From: Tubiluchus corallicola
Taxonomy: Eukaryota; Priapulida; Priapulimorpha; Priapulimorphida; Tubiluchidae
Assembly (NCBI GenBank): GCA_030141605.1
Contig: JAQGDQ010000561.1
Coordinates: 61,001 to 125,000 of the forward strand
Direction of reading: 5' to 3'
Length of the DNA: 64,000 nt
The notes beneath the pieces are model-generated. The model had not been told where the DNA came from. It worked only from the letters and a program-made list of their open reading frames with translations, and searched no databases. Shown piece after piece: positions 12,301 through 27,300 of this stretch. Positions within the stretch are counted from its first letter, which is position 1; each line of letters begins with the position of its first letter. Position numbers and translations under genes: made by a program.

Positions 12301-15300
12301 TGTATCACGTACAAAATACTACAGTCTAGCCTCGTTATCTCACCCCTCGTTATGCCGCCAAACTCGTCTCTCGCCATAGAAAGTACCAGGACGGATTTCC
12401 TGCTTTTATAGTTACCTCGTTAAGTTTCCACCCTCGCTTCTCGCCCTCACCACGTCATGCTAGGATGAGTGCTTATGTAAACTATATTCGTTATGTCGCC
12501 AAACAGACAAACTCAGAGGTGAATCGATCAATACATATACCGCGTGTCGATCAATATGACCGCGGTATTTAGACAATGCTGCTGTTGATGTTAATGTTGA
12601 TTGGTATCATAATGCGAAATATATTTTATATGTACATAGAGGAACACTATGTTAATCAACTATTACGTATATACATATAGACCAACTTCCTTATATTCCC
12701 GTTATCTCACCATACTCGCCTCTCGCCAAAAATTTGCCCTAGACGGACGGTGGCGAGATAACGAGACTAGACTGTACATAGTTTGGCACCTGAATATCTC
12801 ACAGATATTATGGTACATTGTAAAACAGCTGAACATTTCATTCTAATGCTAATGAACAAGTGAATTTATAGTCAGCCAGTTCCAAATACAGTATTCCAAG
12901 GTGGAAAAGCTTTTTCTCTCTGTGCTGCAGGTCTTTCGAACAACTTGCCTGTTGCTGTGTAGAAATTTGCAATCATTTTAATTGTAAAACGTAGACAATG
13001 TTCACTTCAGTAACAAAATTGAACAAACAGTCATAAAAGTTAGCAATATGATACTGTAGAAATTTTGTATTCTTCAACATTACTGTCATCCTTTATTGCA
13101 CCTTTAACATTGCTGTCTCTAGATCAACTGAAACTTGCTTGCCTGAGAGAATAAAGCTGTAATCACATGACCAGACATTCAAGTTCCTATTGGAAGATAC
13201 ATCACATTCGTGCATACAGACCATAAATGGAAAGGTCACCTATGCTCTACAGATGACTTGCTAAACCAAAATCAAAGTCTACTTGGCTTCTTTGATAGCA
13301 GAATAAAGATTATTGGTTTACAGAAAGCTGTGTTATAATGTTATAAATTTTCTCTATTTAAACTTGAATAAGAGAGTTAGAACCAGAATTAAAGCATGAA
13401 ATTAACAATCTAATTACTCTGATTAATGAATATCTATAAAAGCAAAAGGAAACAATATTTAGAAACAAAATCAATCTCTGACAAACTTTGTACAATTAGA
13501 GTAAAACAACGACTGTAGATGGCAGCATAGACTAATTCAGTACTTTAGTGTAGCAGACTGACAATTAAATGGATCACATAATACTACAATCGCGTACTCG
13601 GTACAATAAGCGACATGCTGTATGTTCTACAGATTCATTAGATTATTTTAAACCACACCTTACACTATTTTACACTGCATTACATAAAATTCAATTATTA
13701 AAATACAATATTAGCCTGCAGGTGAGTTAAGTTAAGTATCAGATTACAGACAACTAGAAAATAGACAATTTAAGCATAAAATAAGATAATTCACATAAGA
13801 GAAACATGGATAGTAATCAATGTATTGTCACAAGAGATTTACAGGTAATATAAACCATACACAAAGCATCCCCATGTATCGTATAAAGTAAAGTTTATTT
13901 TTAGAAAGTATTTTAGCTTACGATACCTCTTACCAGCATTTTTTATTCTATATCACTCATATCAGCTATCAGGCTCATATAAGGTATTTATTTAAAGTAT
14001 TTTTATAAAGTACAAAATGAGTTTTCTGCTTACGATATCGCTGACAAGCACTTATTACTCAGTACCAATGCTACCAGTGTCCTCTTATTGATAACTCTGC
14101 TCTGTCATTGTACTTAGCACTGTATCGCGTTCCCCGGGATTTTTACAGGAACTTGTGTGTCAACCATGCTTGACTGGCAGCCAACAACAAGGCGAAATTT
14201 GTCACAACAGAGATCATTTAGTGTAAACTTTTTAGAAAATACAACCGTTAAATTTGAAATACAGATTCGATTCTTTCTAGATCAAAATAAACGTTAATTT
14301 TAAGTGAAACTAACGACGGTGTGCCGATCTGACTTTAACTTGAACAAAATAAAAACTCACATGCCAAAATTCAAAAGTGAGAAAGATCAAACAAAAGATG
14401 GCGTTAGAACACGATCTCCTTTTCTTCCCATTGGCAGCAATCTTTTTCTGTCAACTAAATTCGCATTAGTTTATTGGCTGGGTACAAAAGCAGGTGGCAA
14501 GTCCACACGCTGAGCTCTCCTTTTTTGTTAGAAGTTATACGTTAATGTGTCCGACGTGTATAATGGGTGCGAACGACTTTAGTTTAGTTTATACATATTT
14601 TTATTGAATAACAAATATTACAATGCGGGTTGAACAGACAGTTTTTAATAACTGATGAATGTTCTCACCAGTGAAACGTAACACTTAGTAGAGTGCAGAC
14701 GATAGACAAACAGTAGAAACATTACAGTATGAGTATTAGCAGTATAGATACATACATAGCAGAATGTTAAGAATGACATTAATATTACTATGTAATCAAT
14801 ATAAACTAATACAATGATTAGAAGTACTTAGTTAGAAATATAAATTTCAGTGAAGGACTTTAGTGATGAATAAAAATCGTTCGAAATTCTATTAAATGTT
14901 GGCAAAGATCAGACAGCGATGATACTGGTATTTTTACTTTGATCACATCTTTTACTCTGTTCTTTCGCCAGGTACCACGAACGGCCAAGCCAACGAGGAG
15001 AACCAAACTCTCGGCAATAAATCCTCTCCGATGTTACCACCGACGTCGTTAGCAGGACGAGACGCGGCAGACGCTGACGACGACGAAAAAGGGACGGCGA
15101 CGTCCGGCGAAAGCATACCTCTGTCACCTCAGAGCAGCATAGCTTCCTCTGGCAGTGTCGACGGGGACGACGACTCGCACAGGAACACTTTTATCGAGGA
15201 AGGAAGCGGCATGTCAGGTAAAGTACGATGCCTTTGAGCAATGTCATATGAAATCGATCGTCTTTAAACCTGGTGAATATATTGTATCTGCAGCTGGTAG

Positions 15301-18300
15301 GCTTCATGCCGTTGTTTATTACAAGACAACGAATTATTTAATTGGAAACTCGTTTACCTCAGGGATGCAATTAGTGCTAATCCTCTTCCAAATTCATTAC
15401 AATAATTGCAATGAATAATTTTAATTATTTCAATGTGCATTAGCTCTTAGCTCTCTGCTGATAAATGTTTTTAAAGCCGGATATGTCTGGTGCACCGAGA
15501 ACTGTCGGGTGTGTCTGGTGCACCGAGAACTGCCGGGTATGTCTGGTGCACCGAGAACTGTCGGGTGTGTCTGGTGCACCGAGAACTGTCGGGTGTGTCT
15601 GGTGCACCGAGAACTGCCGGGTATGTCTGGTGCACTGAGAACTGCCGGGTATGTCTGGTGCACTGAGAACTGTCGGATATGTCTGGTGCACTGAGAACTG
15701 TCGGGTACGTCTGGTGCACTGAGAATTGTCGGGTATGTCTGGTGCACTAAGAACTGCCGGGTACGTCTGGTGCACCGAGAACTGCCGGGTATGTCTGGTG
15801 CACTGAGAACTGTCGGGTGTGTCTGGTGCACTGAGAACTGTCGGGTATGTCTGGTGCACTGAGAACTGTCGGGTGTGTCTGGTGCACTAAGAACTGCCGG
15901 GTATGTCTGGTGCACTGAGAACTGCCGGATATGTCTGGTGCACTGAGAACTGTCGGGTATGTCTGGTGCACTGAGAACTGTCGGGTACGTCTGGTGCACT
16001 GAGAACTGTCGGTTATGTCTGGTGCACTGAGAACTGGGTACGTCTGGTGCACTGACAACTGCCGGGTATGTCTGTTGCACTGAGAACTGTCGGGTGTGTC
16101 TGGTGCACTGAGAACTGTCGGGTGTGTCTGGTGCACTGAGAACTGTCGGGTGTGTCTGGTGCACTGAGAACTGTCGGGTGTGTCTGGTGCACTGAGAACT
16201 GTCGGGTATGTCTGGTGCACTGAGAACTGCCGGATACGTCTGGTGCACTGAGAACTGTCGGTTATGTCTGGTGCACTGAGAACTGTCGGGTATGTCTGGT
16301 GCACTGAGAACTGTCGGTTATGTCTGGTGTACTGAGAACTGTCGGGTGTGTCTGGTGCACTGAGAACTGTCGGGTATGTCTGGTGCACTGAGAACTGCCG
16401 GATACGTCTGGTGCACTGAGAACTGTCGGGTATGTCTGGTGCACTGAGAACTATCGGTTATGTCTGGTGCACTGAGAACTGTCGGGTATGTCTGGTGCAC
16501 TGAGAACTGTCGGGTATGTCTGGTGCACTGAGAACTGCCGGATACGTCTGGTGCACTGAGAACTGTCGGGTATGTCTGGTGCACTGAGAACTGTCGGTTA
16601 TGTCTGGTGCACTGAGAACTGTCGGGTATGTCTGGTGCACTGAGAACTGTCGGTTATGTCTAGTGCACTGAGAACTGTCGGGTATGTCTGTTGCACTGAG
16701 AACTGTCAGTTATGTCTGGTGCACTGAGAACTGTCGGGTATGTCTGGTGCACTGAGAACTGTCGGGTATGTCTGGTGTACTGAGAACTGTCGGGTGTGTC
16801 TGGTGCACTGAGAACTGTCGGTTATGTCTGGTGCACTGAGAACTGTCGGGTATGTCTGGTGCACTGAGAACTGTCGGATATGTCTGGTGCACTGAGAACT
16901 GTCGGATATGTCTGGTGCACTGAGAACTGTCGGATATGTCTGGTGCACTGAGAACTGTCGGTTATGTCTAGTGCACTGAGAACTGCCGGGTATGTCTGGT
17001 GCACTGAGAACTGTCGGTTATGTCTAGTGCACTGAGAACTGTCGGTTATGTCTATTGCACTGAGAACTGCCGGGTGTGTCTGTTGCACTGAGAACTGTCG
17101 GTTATGTCTGGTGCACTGAGAACTGTCGGATATTTCTGGTGCACTGAGAACTGTCGGATATGTCTGGTGCACTGAGAACTGTCAGTTATGTCTAGTGCAC
17201 TGAGAACTGCCGGGTATGTCTGGTGCACTGAGAACTGTCGGTTATGTCTAGTGCACTGAGAACTGCCGGGTATGTCTGGTGCACTGAGAACTGTCGGTTA
17301 TGTCTAGTGCACTGAGAACTGCCGGGTGTGTCTGTTGCACTGAGAACTGTCGGTTATGTCTGGTGCACTGAGAACTGTCGGTTATGTCTAGTGCACTGAG
17401 AACTGCCGGGTGTGTCTGGTGCACTGAGAACTGTCGGTTATGTCTAGTGCACTGAGAACTGTCGGTTATGTCTGGTGCACTGAGAACTGTCGGAGTTCTA
17501 TTAGCATCTATTCTTTTTACTTTTTATCGACTAACAATTAAATTCTGTTTGAAATTAAAACGTCTTTCAAAGGTTTTATTGTCTTGGCCATTGTAGTTAG
17601 TTTCTGAATTGTGTTTTTGTAATGTCCGTTAGTTTGTTTGTTTGTCTGTCTGTCTTTCAAATTACTCGTCTCTAAGTCTTCGTCTCTACGCGAAGAGTTT
17701 GTAGTGGTGGTTCTGACCCAAGTGCCCTAGTTGAAGACGGCATTCAGATTTGCATTCAGACTTCCACCGAACTCCTAACCGCCATTATTAATGCAGCACC
17801 AAGCGGAATTTATTCGTGTCATACACGATCAGAAAGCCAGAAAAATTCTCTATCTAACCATATATAGTTTGTTGGTCAGTAATTTAACCTGCAAGAAATA
17901 ACTCAACCCTAGATGAAGAAGGCATTCAGACTTCCACCGAACTCCTAACCGCCATTATTAATGCAGCACCAAGCGTAATTTATTCGTGTCACACACAGTC
18001 AGAAAGCCAGAAAAATTCTCTATCTAACCATATATAGTTTGTTGGTCAGCAATTTAACCTGCAAGAAATAACTCAACCCTAGATGAAAAATGGACAGTAA
18101 GATTTTTAATGCTACTTCCACCGAATTCCAAACCGCCATTATTAATGCAGCACCAAGCGACATTTATTCGTGTCATACATAGTCAGAAAGCCAGAAAAAT
18201 TCTCTATCTAACCGCATATAGTTTGTTGATCAGCAATTTAATCTGCAAAAAATAACTCAACCCTAGTCAAAGAAGGCATTCAGGTTTGCAACGCTGCTTG

Positions 18301-21300
18301 CACCAAATTCCAAACCGCCATTATTAATGTCCTTTGAGCTGACATTGTGGCCTGTAAACCCAAAGAAGTAGACAACTGATGCTCCTCCCACCAGCATCTC
18401 CGTCGCTTTTACAGTACAAACTGGTGCTGCAGTAAAATGGAAAGACCTGTTCTGTGTCTGTCCGGATTGTTACTGCATTACCTACTACAACGCGTTCAGA
18501 CTAGCGAATTTTCTCCCCAAGTGACTGCAAGTTACTAAACCAGATTATAAAGGAAGTTTGAATTCCCGTCCTTATAGCACATTGTCCATCTGCACCACCT
18601 ACAGCATGTTCAATACAAGAGCAAGACAATTAAATATTTAAACAATTAATAAAATCAACTGGCTTCGGTTCAGCAGTGGATTTAAACTCATAAGTTAGAA
18701 TTAATGAATGTAACGGTGCATTCACACTAGAGAGTTTTTTGACATGAGTTTTCTCATTTGAGAGCAAACTCGCAAGTGTGAACTCCTTTGCGAGTTACTG
18801 TCGACTCCTCGCAGCGAGTGAGAGAAGTGAGCGTCAGCTCGCACTTGTTGTCGGAGAGCAACTCACAGCAACTTTTGCTCTCTAGTCTGAACGTACTTGT
18901 GAGTTACTTGGCGAGTTACTGTCGACACCACGCAGTGAATAGAGAAGTGAGTGTCAGCTCGCACTTGTTGTCGGAGAGTAACTCACAGCAACTTTTGCTC
19001 TCTAGTCTGAACGTACTTGTGAGTTACTTGGCGAGTTACTGTCGACACCTCGCAGCGAATAGAGAAGTGAGTGTCAGCTCGCACTTGTTGTCGGAGAGTA
19101 ACTCACAGCAACTTTTGCTCTCTAGTCTGAACGTACTTGTGAGTTACTGTCGACACCTCGCAGCGAATAGAGAAGTGACTGTCAGCTCGCACTTGTCGGA
19201 GAGTAACTTGCACTGAATTTTGTATTCTAGTCTGAATGTCTCATTAGATTTTTATTAACATCCTTCATTTGCATACATTAGTTTTTTGTTGATGTTTTTC
19301 GTCCACTTTGTTGCTCTGCGAACCTTAAATCAGCTTTCAGTGGCTGTCCACCCTCTGAAGTGGCTGGTTGTGGCAAGACTGGCACCTTGTTTGTTATCAT
19401 GACTAATCCTAAAAGAAAACGCAATAAACTGATAGCCGAGAAACAGTCCAATCCGACTTTGGTCGTTGAACACATGTGGCCCTTTGTTAGCGTCGTTGTA
19501 AGAGCTGTTTTCTTTGCTCTTGTGTTACTTTCTTCTTCTTTTTCAGACGTGCCGGCTTGGTTGAAGAGCCTGCGACTCCACAAGTATTCTCACCTCTTTT
19601 CTAAGATGACCTACGATGAAATGATGAATCTGTCGGAATCGTGGCTTGAAAAGCAGGTAGGTTAAAATGGTGAAAAGAATTTGGGCACGCATTTTAGAAA
19701 GTCCAAATTTAGTTTTGACCATTAGCATCTTTAAAGCACAAGAAAACCTTTCACTTCCATAAAGCTTAAAAAATTCACCTTGAAATTTTATACCACTTAC
19801 ATGCTGCCTTTTGCATGCAGGGCTTGCGTCGGCAGTAATGCTGTATAAAACTTGTAAATTTAAACTCCCGCGATGACCGTAAGACGCAGCCATTTTCACG
19901 ACAGGACATTTGAAGCAAGTTTAGGTAACACTGTGTAAAGTTTGGAAAAATAATCAGAGCATTCGTAGCGCACACGTCACTAAGTAAGTAAAATTTGAAA
20001 TTACTGTGTCTTGTCAATAAGGTTAAAAATACGTTTTTGGTTAGTGAGTGCTGCACTCTGGAGGGTGAGTCAGTGACATTTTACCAACTGACGAAAACAT
20101 CATGCTTTCACTAGTACCCGTAGTTTTAAACATTTTTTTGCATATTTCAGAACGTTACGAAAGGAGCACGCCATAAAATCTTTCTCAGTATACAGAAACT
20201 CAAAGAACGCCAAAGCTTACTCCGCTCCCTCGAGAAAGACGTGTTAGAGGGCGGAAATCTACGAACCGCCCTCTCTGAACTCCGGTCTGTCATCAACTCT
20301 CCCATCAAGGCCTGGTTTCCAAATAGCGGCCGAGGCAGGGGAGTAGACCGGAGCCCCTCGACTCCACCGCCCAGCCCGGGAGCGGGCGATACGGACACAC
20401 CGGGACAGGTGCCCGATGGTGATATACCCGGCCAGTTTACACGCGTCATGGGCAAAGGTGTGTAATACGCATTCTCTGCATGGAGTTTTTTTCGTCACAT
20501 GCTAATTTAATTAATTATGCGTCGTCCAATTTAGACAAATGAGTTTCTTGCAGCCCCTTCGCACCAGGGATGAGAATTATACGCGGAATTCCGAGTTTTT
20601 GGAAGACCAGTAGTACCAAGACTAATATTGAATATTATCGATAATATTGAGTGAAAATAGGGGGTGCTGCAGTTGCGGGGTACCTATACACGAGCCGACC
20701 ACTGGTTGTAACGATTGCATTTTTAATTGCAACTCTTATAAAGCATTAACACTGAATTGACATGTTATTTGTGTCCCTTAACTTAGAATCTGTTCTAAAA
20801 AATTTTAACGCTTTTCTCTTTTTTCTGATAATCCTGCCCAGATGGTGTTTGTAATGCAGTTTTCTCAGAGCTGGGTAAATTTCGTTTCCAAAAAAAATTG
20901 AAGTTTTTATATCAGGGGTGTGCAAATAATCTGACTAGCCGGGCCATATTAAACTTTCCCGCAATTTCTGCGGGCCACAGGCAGTTTGATCAAGGAGCCA
21001 AGTACAGAAAGGCCTAATAACGATTTTTTTGCATCCGACCTGCGTACATCATTACTACTACACTCAAGAAACTATTTTAGAAGTTATTAAAATTTATATT
21101 ACAAACCATATATTTCTACTTTCAGGACAGATAGTGGTAATTTCATTACAATGCATATTAGTAATGTGTATCACACAGTCTGTGTAGTACAGTGACATTA
21201 AGCTACAACCGTCTTGTAAGGGTTAATGGCATCCGATCTAGTAGAAAGAAACTACCCGCACTATCTTTGGGATCGTGGCACGGACTTCAGCTGGATACAC

Positions 21301-24300
21301 TCAATTAATCGCCCGGGCCGCACTTTCATTAGGTTGACAAATCTCTTCGCGGGCCACACAAATTCTCTCGCCGGGCCGCAAGTGGCCCTTGGGCCGCAGT
21401 TTACACACCCATTTATATCTATTGCTGTCTCTGTTTGTAAGATCAAATATGTTATACCATGCTGACCATGTTTCATTATAAGACGAATCATATTACGGAC
21501 GTTTGAGTGGAAGTTGTTTATTGTTTACGTTGTTGTTTATTTCAGTTTGTACACAGCTGCTCATTGTCTCCAATCACATCGAGGACGACAAGTTCACGAA
21601 TTACTTGCAGTTGATCGAGCGCTGCCTAAACCATGAAGTGAGTATTTGAACTTTCTGTTCTGTTTTGAAATTCTTGCATGTCGGCCATTGCTAGAGCATT
21701 TTGTGGAACATTGTTTTGTGCTGCTAATTCACCAAACAACACGTTATTGATCTTGTTGATAATGTAAAGTAATTTAAACCAGGGATGAGAATTTTCCGCG
21801 GATACTCGGAATTCCGAGCTTTTGGGAGACCAGTAGTGCCATTTTTATAAATCGCGTAAATTCGTTGAGAAAATTTTTACGGACCCAGTACATTATTTCA
21901 CAAGCTGACCGCTAGTTAGCAGGCTGTCACTTTGTTTACATCGTGTACATCAGTATAACCACGTGTATATCTCTATGTATAAAAATATAGAATCAATTGT
22001 GCGGAGTTATTTGAGTCAATTGCAGACAGTTTTTATATTCTTTTGCATAGGAGCGGCCAGTACTTGGGAATTTTTGAGGCAATTAGGTATTTATGTATCC
22101 TTGATAGTTGGGTATTTTAAATTATGCATGAAACAAGGTAATTGATATTTTAAGTCCACTTAGAGGAGGCTCTCTGTGGTCACAAAATTGCAATTTGTTG
22201 CTTCTCCCCTTGAACCCCCATGAGGGCTTTGCCCCTCAACCCCATTGGGGGCCCAGGCGGCCCCAAAACCCCCGGCCCGTTTCAGAATTTTTTCCAATTT
22301 GTCATTCTCATCCCTGATTTGAACTTCTGCTCTGTTAGCAAAGTGTGCATTGCGAATGTTCTGATTATGTTTGTCAAACTTCACGCAGTGTTTATCTAAA
22401 CTTGTTTCAAACGACTTACCATTAAATGCCTGCACCGAAACGATCATTGTGAGAGTTCAAATTTACAAGTTTCTTACAGCTTTGCTGCCAATGCAAGCCC
22501 TGTATGCAACAAGACAGTATGCAAGTGATACAAAATTTCAAGACAAATTTTTAAACTTTATTGATTTTTATACAGCTTTGCTGCCAATGCAAGCTCTGTA
22601 GGCAACAAGACAGTATGCAAGTGATACAAAATCTCAAGACAAATTTTTAAACTTTATTGATTTTTACACAGCTTGGCTGCCAATGCAAGCTCTGTAGGCA
22701 ACAAGACAATATGCAAGTGATACAAAATCTCAAGACAAATTTTTAAACTTTATTGATTTTTATACAGCTTTGCTGCCAATGCAAGCTCTGTAGGCAACAA
22801 GACAGTATGCAAGTGATACAAAATCTCAAGACAAATTTTTAAACTTTATTGATTTTTATACAGCTTTGCTGTCAATGCAAGCTCTGTAGGCAACAAGACA
22901 GTATGCAAGTGGTACAAAATCTCAAGACAAATTTTTAAACTTTATTGATTATTACACAGCTTTGCTGCCAATGCAAGCTCTGTAGGCAACAAGACAGTAT
23001 GCAAGTGATACAAAATCTCAAGACAAATTTTTAAACTTTATTGATTTTTATACAGCTTTGCTGCTAATGCAAGCTCTGTAGGCAACAAGACAGTATGCAA
23101 GTGATACAAAATCTCAAGACAAATTTTTAAACTTTATTTATGAAGAGACTATGACAAAAATTCATGAGAAATCTTTACTAGAATACTTAGTGACGGAGAG
23201 ACAGAGAGAACTAAAGTTAACTGTTCTATATAAAACTTAGAAATTTATGTCAACTAACTTTTCATATGATACGAGCGCAAGATATATTTCAACTAGACTT
23301 AATATTATTTATTTTGATGTGATTCGCAGAAAATGTGCATACAGTTTACACATCAGGCTGAATAAGAGTGAAAATTTTATATGCAAGAACTTTTTAAACA
23401 GTGATGCAAACTTTACTTCTGTAATTAGACGTCATTGGCGTAGTTTGTTATATCGTTAATTGTTATTTGTGTTATTGTTGTGTGTCATGATTTATTGTAT
23501 TATTTGTATTAATTTGTGATGTGTTTATGAACTTTGCGAAGTTTGAAATAAAATATTAAAATTTAAAAAAAATCTAAAATATAGAGGATTTCTATGGTGG
23601 CGTGTGCTCATCTAGTATCTGCATCTGCTTCTGTTTACATTTGGGCCCGGTATCAAACACGAATCACGTTGATCTTTGTTTAGGTGGCCGAAGTGCTTTT
23701 TATAGCATTACCTTTTCGTGTGTGGTTACATAAATCTGTTTCTCTTTTGATTTAGGCATTTACTACAACTCAAAAGAAGCGATTAGAATCGTGGAAGCAG
23801 CAAGTGTTGAAAACTTGGAAGCCAGCTCAGACGCGATGCTCCCCTCGCGGTCCTGCAACAAGGTACGTTACCTGTAAAGGACAAGAGAAGGGATAGCTGA
23901 AGTAGGTTTCAGAAAAATCGTCTTAAACAATTATATTACTGTACAGCAATTTTATGAATACTCACGTTATTAAAAAGAATTTTTGTTTATTTTCATTTTA
24001 AATCTCCCACAATATCGGCGGCGCCATAACATGACGTCACTATGCCTTGTATAAATCAGTGGAAGAAAAGGAAATGTTAAACTATGTCCCAAGAAACTTT
24101 CCATGCAATGTTATATTACTTAGCATTTCGCTTACCTGCTGGAAAGACTTGCGTAACTAGAAAATTTTTTTTTAATTATTTAAAATGTTTTCACCAATTG
24201 GTAAAATGTCGCTGACTCACCCTCCAGGGTGCACCACTCGCTAACCAAAAACGTATTTTTCATCTTATTCACAAGATACAGTAATTTAAATTTTTACCTA

Positions 24301-27300
24301 GTTAGTGACGTGTGCGCTACAAATGCTTTGATTATTTTTTCAAATTTCACGCAGTGTTATCTAAACTTGTTTCAAATGGCTGCGTCTAGCGGTCATCGCG
24401 GGAGTTTAAACTTACAATTTGCATGTAAAAAGGCAGTACGTAAGTGGTAGGTCATTTTTTCATACATTTTAAACTGTTTTGGACTGCAAGACAGTTTTTA
24501 ACGTGCAAGTTGTAATTATTACATCTTCCAACAGGTGGCTCTGCCTTACAGTGTTTTAACACTTTGCAGGTTTTTGAGCCATTTTCCCGCCACTGGATTC
24601 ACCGGAGATGTCAACATCCTGCCGGCAATGCACCCAGCTGTGATCACTCGTGGACGACGGTTGCTGGCCCAACCGCCCCGGCTGCCGTATACGAAACAGG
24701 GCGTGGTCGTCGTGCCAACGGCCTCCATTCAGCCGCACCAGCGCCCCTACGTGTCGCAGTCGTTTAATAAACCACGGCCTACAACTCAAGATGTAAGTTC
24801 TTCTGTTTCTGTTAACGATGAATTATATGTAATGTTTGTTGATGACTGATAAAGATAATTAATTACTGAAAATGCCACGTTGCGATAATACGGCAGCATA
24901 ATGAAAACTGGTCAGACAAAATGTACTTAAACTGCAGTAACTCTACACCCACCCCCAGTACCGTGCTCCTTACTGAAATGGTTAACGGATATTAGTGGTA
25001 TATCTTAGCTGCTAAAATAATAATGCGTATACCTAAAACGTACTATGAAAAAAAACAGTTGAGATATCCACGAAATCTTATAAAAGTAAAAGTTTTTTAT
25101 TTGTAAACAGAAAACGAATCGAGTCGCATAAAATCAGACGTGTTTCCGTTTTCTTGAATTAACTGGTTTCATTTTGTCTAGAAGGCAGGTGTGCAGAGAA
25201 CCAAATCAGCGCCATCACGGCCTCCACCTCAAACCACGTACGGTGGCGCCGCCTACAATAAACCATGTAAGTACTTCGGCAAAACGTTTTTGTCTGTGTG
25301 TCCTCGTATGAAGGCAATAATTACTCCAGGGATGAGAATTTTCCGCAGATACGCGGAATTCCGTGTTTTTGGAAGACCAGTAGTGCCATTTTTGAAAATT
25401 GCGTAAATTCTTTGAGAAAATTTTTTGGGTTGAACCTCGTTTTCGTCGAAATCTTAACTGAAACTTTCAGTAGCATTTTTTCAAGGTATTTATCTGACTT
25501 ACCTTTTATCTCCTAGATGTTAAAAATCGCTGAAAAAATTTGGCTAAAATAGTTCAAATAAAGTGTAAGTATCGTTTATTTTATAACCTGTACGATTTGT
25601 AGCATGCCTTTTACGGCAATGCGGCATATCTTCGTTGCTGACAAATGTGAAGCTTTGAGGCCTCCAGACACAAACAACCGAAATACCAAAGCGTAATTTG
25701 AATAAACCCAAGTTTAATTTTATAATTTATGAAATATAGACAACAAAATATATACAAAATAAAATTTGTTAATTTTTTGAAGCTTCACGATCATATGTAT
25801 CATGTATCCTTGATAGTTGGATATTTTAAACTATGCATGAAACAAGGTAATTGATATTTTAAGTCCACGTAGAGGCTCTCCATGGTCACAAAATTGCAAT
25901 TTGTTGCTGACTCCATTGGGGCCTTTGTCATTCTCATCCCTGTTACTCATTGCAACTTTTACTGTTATCCCTCATGTGTTTTTACTTGTCTGTCCTAGAG
26001 GCAGGTGAGTTGCTTATAAATCTGTTTTTAGTGGCCTCCTCTGTGAAATTCTGGACCAGAAAATTGTTTCCTCGTTAATCAGCCTTTAAGGCTCCAACGT
26101 CAAGAAGCAACCATTGCAAATACCTCCTGCCAGCAACAGTGGCAGTTTGAATTATTCAGAAAATTCTTTGCCACTGTTCCAATACTGTATAAAAAGAAAT
26201 AAACACATGTAGTTTTAAAATTGTAATTTGTAATTGTAATTTTAAACGAACAAACATACAGAAATTTTTACATAAACTTAATAAAATCCTAAACAAGAAA
26301 TATTGTTTGCTTACGAATATCCTAAATTGTCGCAGTTCAAGAGCATGCCGGTACGCGGTTTTTAAACACGTGACAACTGACAACAGAGTGTGTGAACGAC
26401 AGTACTTCCTCTACTTAGCAGCAGACGCTAGCAGTGTGCCGTACAGAGTGTTATCTTAGACATGTGAGCATGCGGCCAACAGTCAAACACACCACTGTGC
26501 TGGGCTGTAACGTAAACAGTACTACTTTCACATTCTCTGGACTGTACAAGTATAAAAAAGAACTAAAGAAACAAGACTTGCTGTACTGAATATTTTCTAT
26601 AATATTGAGTGAAAATAAGTTATAATAAGTTTATTTATTTCCACACTGCATCTAACACTTATAATAAAAATACAGATAATTTTCCACTGCAGTAAATATA
26701 AATACAATATTATCCAGAAATTACAAAAGAGATTCTTATACACGTGCAAATTACATTACAGAGTAATTTTGATGCATACAGTTTGAGCCTAAAAGCATGC
26801 TTGACAGACCAAACTGTACGTGGAAACCTTAAAAAAATGATTAATAATTGAAATAATGATATTATATACATAAAAGTGGGGGGGGGGAGTACTGAATGAA
26901 AGATGAAATGGAGCGAGAACTAAGAAAAACTGTGATCATGATTATAAAGTGTTCAGTAACCTGTTGAGCATAGTCACGTTTTATTAAGATTACTGTGGAA
27001 AAAGAATGCAGGTGATTACCATTATCATTAGGGAGTGCTGCTTATAATGTGGTCGCTGTACTTTTCACCAAAATTCTCTCATTTTCGTATTTTTCCAGCA
27101 TCCGACTACGGACGGAATTCACCGGGTACGAACGTTGAGCACGACATCAACAGCATCACGGAGTCGTTATGTCTGAGCGTAACGGAGCACGCCCTAGAGG
27201 GTAATTGTTTTTATTGGTTTTTTATTCACCCCCCCCCCCCGGTTGTAATGAAGACTGTACAATGAGTGTCTGTTTTCACTTTATAGCATTATAAGAGCTT

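Noticed and set aside
15430-17172. Minus-strand frames up to 272 codons with repeating [18 protein letters not shown]-type units
   Set aside because: They come from the 28-bp minisatellite, whose minus strand has no stop in any frame. There is no start context, splice signals or domain, and the array sits inside a Smaug intron.
15468-17495. CRISPR-like array of 28-bp repeats
   Set aside because: The units are head to tail with no spacers, no cas genes are near, and the genome is eukaryotic.
24535-24849. Longer reading of the Smaug exon starting at 24535
   Set aside because: The upstream part lies before a good AG acceptor at 24568-24569, which also fits the phase of the previous exon.
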